Shown here: positions 1 through 5,108 of the stretch, in pieces
Layout of the letters: the number at the start of each line of letters is the position of its first letter
How positions within the stretch are numbered: the stretch's first letter is position 1
DNA from: an uncultured Clostridia bacterium
GTDB lineage: Bacteria; Bacillota; Clostridia; Lachnospirales; Bianqueaceae
Direction: 5' to 3'
NCBI GenBank assembly: GCA_947570515.1
Contig: CANOUM010000135.1
Coordinates: 1-5,108 of the forward strand
DNA length: 5,108 nucleotides
Made by a program: the position numbers and the translations under genes
Notes under the pieces: model-generated
What the model saw: only the letters and a program-made list of their open reading frames with translations
Databases searched by the model: none
Told to the model about the DNA's origin: nothing

Positions 1-1515
1 AGGAAATGCCAGCCAAAACCAGCTGCCTTTTCCCAGTTCACTTTCTACCCAGATCCTGCCCCCATGAAGCTCCATAATCTCTTTCGCAATAGACAGGCCC
101 AGTCCTGTCCCTCCCATAGACCGCGACCTGGCTTTATCCACCCGATAAAACCGATCAAAAATATATTTTTGATCTTCAGCGCCAATGCCGACGCCCGTAT
201 CCCGAATCACCACCCTGACCTCATCCGGCGCATCATAAACGCCAGCCTCAATCACCGCTCCGTCCGGGCTGTATTTCATCGCATTCGTCAATAAATTTCT
301 AAACACTTGCTCAATTTTCCGTTTCTCGCCCTGCACCCAAAACTCTTCCGGCAGTGCCGGCAAACCGCTCATAGTTTCTGCCCTATCCTCATCTTCCGTC
401 TTTGCGATCCACCGAATGCTCTGACTGCGTTTTTTTGCTTCCCATTCACAGCGCTGCAGATTATCGCGCAGCAGCTCGCCAATCTCTACCGATTCCTTGA
501 CCAGCTCCATTTGATGAGAGTCCATTTTAGACAGTTCCAGCAAATCTGCAATCAGCATGGCCATTCGATCTGACTCTTGGCTTACCACAGATAAAAATCT
601 CTTGACAAGCTGAGGATCCTCTGCTTCCATGTCTAAAAGTGTCTCCACATAGCTTTTTACGGTTGTAATCGGCGTTCGCAGCTCATGAGATACATTAGCC
701 ACAAAATCTTTCTGCATCTGCTCCATCTGCTGCAGCTCCAAAATCATTCCCGAAAGTTCGTGTGCCATATGGTCAAAATGATGCTCCAAATGAGCTAATT
801 CATCGCCCTCTGTTTCCAGATCCGCAGACGTTGTTTGCGCAATCTGCAGATTACCGGACGCAAGTTCCTGTGTTTTCCTGGTCAACCGCAAAATAGGCCC
901 GGATATATTAACTGCCAGAAAATATCCCAGTACACCTGCAATCACAATGCCTAGAAGTGTACTAAAAAAAATGGTATACGCTGCATTTTTCAGGCTTTCC
1001 TGTATAGCTCCGGCCGATTGCCGGATCAAAATAATGTAGGCTTTTCCGCTTTGCGGAAGCTCAAATCGCAGCGCATAATCGGCGACTTTTTCCTGTCCAT
1101 CATAGGCTGTATGAATATACAGCTCTTGCATAGGACTGCCCATGCGCACATCAATAATAGCGCGGGAGGCCAGCACCGCCTCCGTCAGCTCCCCTTCTCT
1201 GCTATATAGCAGCTGTCCTTCTTCGTCTAAAAGATATACGGCTTTTCCGCCGATTTCCATGATGTCAGTATTCATGGACTCCAGCATCAAAGCCGTTAAT
1301 ATTTCCCCAAAAATTTCCTGCGGTTCCTGACCGCGCGTTAGATTTTCCGTAGACAATACGTCTACGATTCGCTCTGCCGTATATTCAAGCTCCTTAAATG
1401 CATCCTCATATGCATTATTTCTCAGATTAAGCAGAATCAATGTGCCGCATCCGATCAATACGGTGACAACCAGTACCATATACAGACTGGCCATTTTCCA
1501 CTTGATGCTGCCCAT
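1..1515 (-). CDS. walK: WalK/YycG-like sensor histidine kinase (3' end cut by window edge)
   Basis: Membrane sensor kinase that autophosphorylates on His and passes the phosphate to the response regulator encoded just upstream. An uninterrupted frame of 505 codons runs from ATG 1515 to the left edge, and the stop lies outside. Visible order: membrane helix about residues 8-29; extracytoplasmic domain about 30-177 that looks PAS/Cache-like (for example AVYLLDEEGQLLYS at 92-105); second helix about 178-202; HAMP about 203-253; HisKA with FVANVSHELRTP, phospho-acceptor H277; HATPase_c with N box RNLLTNAMKYSPDG (N411), G1 box DTGVGIG (439-445), F box FDRFYRVDKARSRSMGG and G2 box GGTGLGLSIAKEI. 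The H box context and the VDKARSR..GGTGLGL stretch are typical of WalK. The usual cytoplasmic PAS between HAMP and HisKA is absent. The frame ends at ..GKGSWFWLAFP, close to the normal kinase C-terminus, so few residues are probably missing. It starts 19 nt after the regulator stop. The family is certain; the walK name is likely but could be another PhoR-like kinase. Confidence 0.93.
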   Translation of the reverse strand, partial: MGSIKWKMASLYMVLVVTVLIGCGTLILLNLRNNAYEDAFKELEYTAERIVDVLSTENLTRGQEPQEIFGEILTALMLESMNTDIMEIGGKAVYLLDEEGQLLYSREGELTEAVLASRAIIDVRMGSPMQELYIHTAYDGQEKVADYALRFELPQSGKAYIILIRQSAGAIQESLKNAAYTIFFSTLLGIVIAGVLGYFLAVNISGPILRLTRKTQELASGNLQIAQTTSADLETEGDELAHLEHHFDHMAHELSGMILELQQMEQMQKDFVANVSHELRTPITTVKSYVETLLDMEAEDPQLVKRFLSVVSQESDRMAMLIADLLELSKMDSHQMELVKESVEIGELLRDNLQRCEWEAKKRSQSIRWIAKTEDEDRAETMSGLPALPEEFWVQGEKRKIEQVFRNLLTNAMKYSPDGAVIEAGVYDAPDEVRVVIRDTGVGIGAEDQKYIFDRFYRVDKARSRSMGGTGLGLSIAKEIMELHGGRIWVESELGKGSWFWLAFP

Positions 1516-1523
1516 ACGCCATT

Positions 1524-1530
1524 CCCCTTT
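1524..1530 (-). promoter_or_regulatory. Ribosome binding site of the histidine kinase
   Basis: AAAGGGG on the minus strand lies 8 nt before ATG 1515. A nearer ATG at 1522 touches this site, is in another frame and soon meets a stop, so the site supports 1515 as the kinase start. Confidence 0.7.
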
Positions 1531-1534
1531 TCCC

Positions 1535-2236
1535 TTATCTCATTTTATCGTTGAAATAATAGCCCACGCCTCGTTTGGTTAAAATATACTCCGGAGCACT
1601 CGCTTCGTCTTCGATTTTTTCCCTCAGCCGCCGGATCGTCACATCAACCGTGCGCTCATCCCCCAGCGCCTCATAGCCCCAGACCCGCTCCAGAATCGCT
1701 GCCCTTGAAAACACCTGACCGCGCCGGCTCATAAAAAATTTTAACAGTTCTGTCTCTCTTTGTGTTAAATCAACCGTTTTTCCTCGCTTGCGAATCGCAA
1801 ACCGATCTACGTCCAGAATAAGCTCTCCTGCCGTAAAGGATTCATTACTGCCTTCATTTTGCTGCGTGAGCGCAGTATACCGGCGCAGACTGCTCCGAAT
1901 ACGGGCCATCAGTTCCCGCATACTAAAGGGCTTTGTCATATAATCATCCGCGCCCATTTCCAGTCCAAGCACTGTATCCATCTCTTCGGCGCGTGCTGTG
2001 AGCATAATAATCGGTACATTACTGCTTTCTCGAATTTTACGGCACACCTGAAATCCATCTGCACCTGGCATCATCACATCCAAAATGACCAGCGCCGGCA
2101 TTTCCTTTTCAAACAATTCGATCGCCTGATATCCGTCATAAGCAGGAATGGGGCGATAGCCCTCTTTCTCTAAATTATATTTCAGAATATCGACAATGCT
2201 CACTTCATCATCTACTACGAGTATCTTTTCATACAT
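1535..2236 (-). CDS. walR: WalR/YycF-like response regulator, OmpR/PhoB family
   Basis: DNA-binding response regulator of 233 residues, the normal length for the family, acting in the cytosol as the likely partner of the downstream kinase. The receiver domain (about 1-118) has the acidic pair D9/D10, phospho-acceptor D53 in VILDVMMP, T80 in IIMLTA and K102 in TKPF. The winged-helix output domain (about 134-230) has LTQRETELL, VWGYEALGDERTVDVTIRRLREKIED and the wing end TKRGVGYYF. The recognition-helix stretch RTVDVTxRRLREKIED and the GLExGADDYxTKPFSxREL stretch closely match Bacillus WalR as I recall it. The start at 2236 is chosen because MYEKILVVDDE is the canonical N-terminus and a strong ribosome site precedes it; an in-frame ATG at 2425 would add 63 residues lying inside the upstream gene. 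The gene begins 22 nt after the epimerase-like gene and ends 19 nt before the kinase. The family is certain; the WalR identity is probable. Confidence 0.95.
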   Translation of the reverse strand: MYEKILVVDDEVSIVDILKYNLEKEGYRPIPAYDGYQAIELFEKEMPALVILDVMMPGADGFQVCRKIRESSNVPIIMLTARAEEMDTVLGLEMGADDYMTKPFSMRELMARIRSSLRRYTALTQQNEGSNESFTAGELILDVDRFAIRKRGKTVDLTQRETELLKFFMSRRGQVFSRAAILERVWGYEALGDERTVDVTIRRLREKIEDEASAPEYILTKRGVGYYFNDKMR

Positions 2237-2243
2237 GTCGATA

Positions 2244-2250
2244 CTCCTTT
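2244..2250 (-). promoter_or_regulatory. Ribosome binding site of the response regulator
   Basis: AAAGGAG on the minus strand, 7 nt before ATG 2236. It lies in the short gap after the epimerase-like gene and decides the start at 2236 over the longer in-frame start at 2425. Confidence 0.85.
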
Positions 2251-2258
2251 CTTTTATT

Positions 2259-3209
2259 TCAGCTTCTTTCCATCCATATTCTAGCTTTAACCTGCAGGCT
2301 CTTGCCGCTTTCCAACATGCAAAATCCAGCTTCCTGAGCACTGAGTCCCTGTGCGACCAGATTGGGGGCATTGACGCGCCAGTTCTGCGGTTCCAGACAA
2401 ATAAAGGTTCCCGTCTGATTCGCATTCCAAATCATCCAGTGCTGATAAAACGGATCCACTTCATAAAATACACGACCCGCCGCCCGGTCAATGACAGCCC
2501 CGTGAAAATCCGCCGATCCCATATCCAGCGGCTGCGCCGTATAATGATCATCCATAGCCCAAGCGTCTGCTGCCAGTCCCTCCGTGCGCAGGCTCTGCTC
2601 CTTATCATTGAGCGCTCTCGTCTCACCTGTTGGCAGCATACGCTCATTCATAAGAATTCGTTTGCCTGCTGATAAACGAATCCGGCTTTGCTCATCGACA
2701 GCAAAAGCAGAATGAAACCCAAGACCAACCGGCATGGATCGATCACTCCTGTTTTCAATCATAATCTGCTGATGCAGGCCTTCCTCATCGAGTATATATT
2801 GTATCTCCGCCTTAAAAGCATGGGGATAATATACATAAAAATCACTCTGCTCAGTTGCTTCATACTGCATAATCAGTATGTTATCCATAACTTTCTGCAC
2901 CTGCCAGGGCCTTGTGTGCAAAAAACCATGCAGCGAATTGGCACGCGCGACTTCATTGACCGGAAAGGAATAGCTGCGACCATCTGCTTGAAAATGACCG
3001 CCATCAATCCGATTGGGCGGAAACAAAACCGGCAGTCCATAAGATGTAGAAGCCGTTTGCAGCGCCTGTCTGTTTTCAGGCGCGTGCAGCAGCGGCACTC
3101 CGTTTTTCTCCAGAGAAATCACCTGAGCTCCAAGCTCTGGTAGTGCCATAGCCGTATATTCTCCTGCCTGCAGCTTTATCGCTTCATAGCCTTCCCATTT
3201 TACTCTCAT
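2259..3209 (-). CDS. Aldose 1-epimerase (mutarotase)-like protein
   Basis: A 316-residue protein of the galactose mutarotase-like fold, the family that interconverts alpha and beta anomers of aldoses in the cytosol. Conserved pieces in order: GLPVLFPPNRIDGGHF (R67), LHGFLHTRPW (H94), GLGFHSAFA (H166, the expected general acid), DD at 220-221, and ICLEPQNW (E273, the expected general base). These correspond in order and roughly in spacing to the Arg, His, His, Asp and Glu active-site set of characterised GalM, so the enzyme is probably active. The length is slightly under classical GalM (about 340), and the sequence looks more like the divergent LacX/YihR-type branch, so the sugar cannot be named and no gene symbol is given. 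No signal peptide or membrane segment is seen. The gene starts 3 nt after the phosphodiesterase stop and is followed 22 nt later by the regulator, so it is probably co-transcribed with both. Confidence 0.9.
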   Translation of the reverse strand: MRVKWEGYEAIKLQAGEYTAMALPELGAQVISLEKNGVPLLHAPENRQALQTASTSYGLPVLFPPNRIDGGHFQADGRSYSFPVNEVARANSLHGFLHTRPWQVQKVMDNILIMQYEATEQSDFYVYYPHAFKAEIQYILDEEGLHQQIMIENRSDRSMPVGLGFHSAFAVDEQSRIRLSAGKRILMNERMLPTGETRALNDKEQSLRTEGLAADAWAMDDHYTAQPLDMGSADFHGAVIDRAAGRVFYEVDPFYQHWMIWNANQTGTFICLEPQNWRVNAPNLVAQGLSAQEAGFCMLESGKSLQVKARIWMERS

Positions 3210-3212
3210 CGA

Positions 3213-3977
3213 TTATTCTCCTTGATAAAGTGCTAACGCGCGGTCAGGATAATTGGTGATGATCCCGTCCACCCGCATCTCTATACAGGCTTTCAGGTCT
3301 TCTTCGGTATTAGGCGTCCAGACATTGACCATGACGCCGGCCTCCTGGCTCCTTCTCACATCTTCTAATGTAATTTGTCTAAAATACGGATGCAACGCCT
3401 TAGCACCTATGATCTGCGCATATTTTTCCGGCTGATAAAATAACTCGGAATATAAAACTCCGGTGGGAATCTCCGGATTCACTCTCTGGCTCTCTGCCAG
3501 CGCCGGATGGCAGAAAGAGGAAATCAAAAGCCGGTTGCTAACGCCATATGCAGAAGCAAGCTCCAGAGTCTTATCTGTCAGCTCAGTAAAATACCTATTA
3601 TCGGAAACTTTGATCTCAATATTGACCTCTAGCTCATTGCCCTGCATCCAGCGATACACCTCTTCCATCGTTGGAATCTGAACGCCGCGCCATGTTTCAT
3701 TCATCCAGCTGCCTACTTCCATTTCGCGGATCTGCGCCAGCGTATATTGTCTAACCATCCCCTCAACCGGTTCTCCCTCTCTGCCATCCTCCACGGTTTT
3801 ACTCCATCTGGCCGTACGCTTCATGCTGTCATCATGAAAAATCACAAGTTCATGGTCCTTTGTCAACTGCACATCCAGTTCAATGCCGCTGGCTCCCATT
3901 TTAGCTGCCAGTTCAAAAGCTTCCATCGTGTTTTCAGGTGCATGTCCGCTCGCTCCCCTATGTCCGTAAATCTTCAT
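3213..3977 (-). CDS. Glycerophosphodiester phosphodiesterase (GDPD family, UgpQ-like)
   Basis: Hydrolyses glycerophosphodiesters (deacylated phospholipids, possibly teichoic-acid fragments) to glycerol 3-phosphate and an alcohol. The 254-residue TIM-barrel protein has YGHRGASGHAPENT at the N-terminus (catalytic H6, R7; E15-N16), IELDVQLTKD (metal ligands E33 and D35), VIFHDD (catalytic H48), GSW at 89-91, NIEIK (metal ligand E121, K123) and the typical C-terminal VWTPNTEEDLKACIEMRVDGIITNYPD. All expected active-site residues are present. There is no signal peptide, so it is cytosolic, like UgpQ and unlike secreted GlpQ; length is normal. Compared with E. coli UgpQ as I recall it, about 13 extra, mostly charged residues lie between T55 and S90. 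The start at 3977 fits the family N-terminus and is served by an AGGAGG site inside the upstream gene, which it overlaps by 20 nt. The exact substrate is not readable from sequence. Confidence 0.96.
   Translation of the reverse strand: MKIYGHRGASGHAPENTMEAFELAAKMGASGIELDVQLTKDHELVIFHDDSMKRTARWSKTVEDGREGEPVEGMVRQYTLAQIREMEVGSWMNETWRGVQIPTMEEVYRWMQGNELEVNIEIKVSDNRYFTELTDKTLELASAYGVSNRLLISSFCHPALAESQRVNPEIPTGVLYSELFYQPEKYAQIIGAKALHPYFRQITLEDVRRSQEAGVMVNVWTPNTEEDLKACIEMRVDGIITNYPDRALALYQGE
3218..3223 (-). promoter_or_regulatory. Ribosome binding site of the epimerase-like gene
   Basis: AAGGAG on the minus strand, 8 nt before ATG 3209. It lies inside the last codons of the phosphodiesterase (Gln-Gly-Glu-stop), so ribosomes ending that gene sit on the start region of the next, which suggests translational coupling. 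Confidence 0.8.
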
Positions 3978-5108
3978 TTTCTTCTTCCTCCTGTTGCTGC
4001 CGTCTTCTTATATCTTCTATATTTTCTGCTTCCCGATATAATGCTGAGTTTGTAGGCAGCTTTTTCTTCTCCAGCTGCTTATTGATCAGCAGTACCGCTA
4101 CATAATACACAACAGCAAACAACGGTACACCTACAATCATGCCTAAAAATCCAAAAATACCGCCAAACAAAAGCAAAGCAAAGGTCACCCAAAATTCTGA
4201 TATTCCGGTTGTATTTCCTAAGATCTTAGGCCCGATAATATTACCGTCAACCTGCTGCATGACAATAATGAAAATAATGAAATATAAACCTTGTATAGGC
4301 TCTGCCAGCAATATCAAAATTGCCGAAGGAATCGCCCCGATAAACGGACCAAAAAAGGGGATGATATTCGTAACGCCAATGATTACGCTGACAAGCAGAG
4401 CATACGGAGTTTTTAAAATAGTAAGCACAATAAAAGTAATGACTCCTACGATCGCAGAATCCAAAATTTTGCCATATAAAAATCCGCCGAATATTTTATG
4501 CCCATGCCGCGCCGTATCAATGACCGTATCCGCTGTTTTGGGTTTAAATACTGTGTACACCAGCTTCTTGCTCTGTCCCAAAAATTTTTGCTTGTCCACC
4601 AATACATACACAGCGACTACAAAACCCACCAAGAAATTAAATACAAACATAACAGCGTCAATAACACCGGTTGTTACCGCCGTAACAACATTTCCCATCG
4701 TGGAGACCAAATCTGTCTTAAGCCAGTCTTCCACCGCATCTGTTGCCTTGGCAATCACAGCGCTAAACGTTTCCATTGCCTGCGTATCTCCATGTGTTGT
4801 CTGCTGCAGCCAATGAATAAAATTTTCCACCTGTTTGGGCATTTCTTCAATGATCGTCGTAATACTTTCCATAAGTCCCGGTACAATCATACCAATTAAA
4901 ACAGCGATCAATGCAATTCCAATGGCCATTCCGATCGTAATGGAAAGCCCCTTTGCAATCTTCTCACCCTTCGCCTTTTTCTTTAACAGCGGCATCAAAC
5001 GTTTTTGAACGCTCTTACAAATCGGATCCAACAGATATGCAATAGCAATGCCATAAAAAATCGGACTCAAAATGCTTCCAATTCCATCAAGCATTTCTTT
5101 CACATCTT
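3958..5108 (-). CDS. AI-2E/PerM (DUF20) family membrane transporter-like protein, 5' partial
   Basis: Polytopic inner-membrane protein of the AI-2E exporter/PerM family; characterised members include the AI-2 exporter TqsA and some Na+/H+ antiporter-like proteins, so the cargo cannot be inferred. The frame is open to the right edge. The first in-frame start seen, GTG at 5103, has no ribosome site and the text just after it already matches the inside of the first family helix region (LSPIFYGIAIAYLLDPI), so the true start lies outside. Counting from 5103, hydrophobic helices lie at about 8-26, 53-76, 147-169, 213-230, 233-267 (probably two), 268-285 and 303-341 (probably two). A hydrophilic stretch at 77-146 follows the second helix, as in the family. 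Signature pieces are NIIPFFGPFIGAIPS (246-260) and DGNIIGPKILGNTTG (286-300). The C-terminus is a charged tail, RRRQQQEEEENEDLRT. Its end overlaps the phosphodiesterase by 20 nt. Confidence 0.93.
   Translation of the reverse strand, partial: DVKEMLDGIGSILSPIFYGIAIAYLLDPICKSVQKRLMPLLKKKAKGEKIAKGLSITIGMAIGIALIAVLIGMIVPGLMESITTIIEEMPKQVENFIHWLQQTTHGDTQAMETFSAVIAKATDAVEDWLKTDLVSTMGNVVTAVTTGVIDAVMFVFNFLVGFVVAVYVLVDKQKFLGQSKKLVYTVFKPKTADTVIDTARHGHKIFGGFLYGKILDSAIVGVITFIVLTILKTPYALLVSVIIGVTNIIPFFGPFIGAIPSAILILLAEPIQGLYFIIFIIVMQQVDGNIIGPKILGNTTGISEFWVTFALLLFGGIFGFLGMIVGVPLFAVVYYVAVLLINKQLEKKKLPTNSALYREAENIEDIRRRQQQEEEENEDLRT
3987..3992 (-). promoter_or_regulatory. Ribosome binding site of the phosphodiesterase inside the permease tail
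   Basis: A full-consensus AGGAGG on the minus strand, 9 nt before ATG 3977. It is read as part of the Gln-Gly-free CAA-CAG-GAG-GAA run (Gln-Gln-Glu-Glu) in the permease C-terminus, so the site is also coding sequence. This decides the start at 3977 and suggests translational coupling. Confidence 0.85.

Noticed and set aside
1040..1061. Hairpin-like TTCCGC-TTT-GCGGAA, possible terminator
   Set aside because: It lies within the kinase coding region (Leu-Pro-Gln-Ser-Gly-Lys-Ala), and no run of T follows on the coding strand.
1501..1522. ATG at 1522 as kinase start
   Set aside because: It is in a different frame from the kinase, touches the ribosome site, and its frame reaches a stop after about 30 codons.
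2237..2345. Possible internal promoter before the response regulator (TAGAAT-like and TTGGAA-like hexamers)
   Set aside because: The two hexamers are about 26 nt apart, too far for a sigma-A promoter, and no better pair was seen by eye.
1535..2425. Longer reading of the response regulator from ATG 2425 (63 extra residues)
   Set aside because: The extension lies inside the epimerase-like gene, has no receiver-like sequence, and the canonical start at 2236 has a strong ribosome site.
4670..4689. Perfect inverted repeat with 8-bp arms and 4-nt centre (GTTGTTAC..GTAACAAC), operator-like
   Set aside because: It sits deep inside the permease gene and simply encodes Val-Val-Thr-Ala-Val-Thr-Thr; no promoter or U-tract accompanies it, so chance is the simplest reading.
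4139..4816. 225-codon open frame on the plus strand
   Set aside because: It lies wholly antisense to the permease, whose helices and signature motifs are clear; the translation has low-complexity, Pro/Thr/Ser-rich text typical of a mirror frame.
3958..5103. GTG at 5103 as the true start of the permease
   Set aside because: The frame is open to the window edge, only five bases precede the GTG and they show no ribosome site, and the usual family N-terminus is missing, so it is most likely an internal Val.

Overview
The window is a densely packed stretch of bacterial chromosome with every recognisable gene on the minus strand. It reads right to left as one probable operon: an AI-2E/PerM-family membrane protein (5' end outside the window), a cytosolic glycerophosphodiester phosphodiesterase, an aldose-1-epimerase-like protein, a WalR/YycF-type response regulator, and a WalK/YycG-type sensor histidine kinase whose last residues run off the left edge. 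Spacing between consecutive genes is -20, +3, +22 and +19 nt. There is no intergenic room for an obvious promoter or terminator, and no stretch over 300 bases lacks a gene.

Organism: the strong purine-rich Shine-Dalgarno sites (AGGAGG, AAGGAG, AAAGGAG), the WalRK-like pair with its Firmicute signature residues, moderate GC content and tight operon packing point to Bacillota, most likely Clostridia (possibly Lachnospiraceae-like). That placement is an inference from style and protein similarity recalled from memory, not a database result.

Layout. Positions 3958 to the right edge: AI-2E family transporter-like permease ending in a Glu-rich tail. 3213-3977: phosphodiesterase with all expected catalytic and metal residues, overlapping the permease by 20 nt. 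2259-3209: mutarotase-fold protein with the conserved His/His/Glu set. 1535-2236: OmpR-family regulator. 1-1515: membrane-bound kinase with two membrane helices, an extracytoplasmic sensor domain, HAMP, HisKA and HATPase_c, and no cytoplasmic PAS domain.

How they may work together: the regulator and kinase are a cognate pair. The hydrolase and the epimerase could handle envelope- or lipid-derived glycerophosphodiesters and sugars, which would fit an envelope-stress regulator, but co-transcription is the only link visible here. All five genes look intact apart from the window edges, and all belong to known families. I found no mobile element, CRISPR array, RNA gene or evidently new system. The points worth a second look are the unusual gene neighbourhood of the WalRK-like pair, the PAS-less kinase, the ribosome-binding site embedded in the poly-Glu tail, and a small insertion in the phosphodiesterase.
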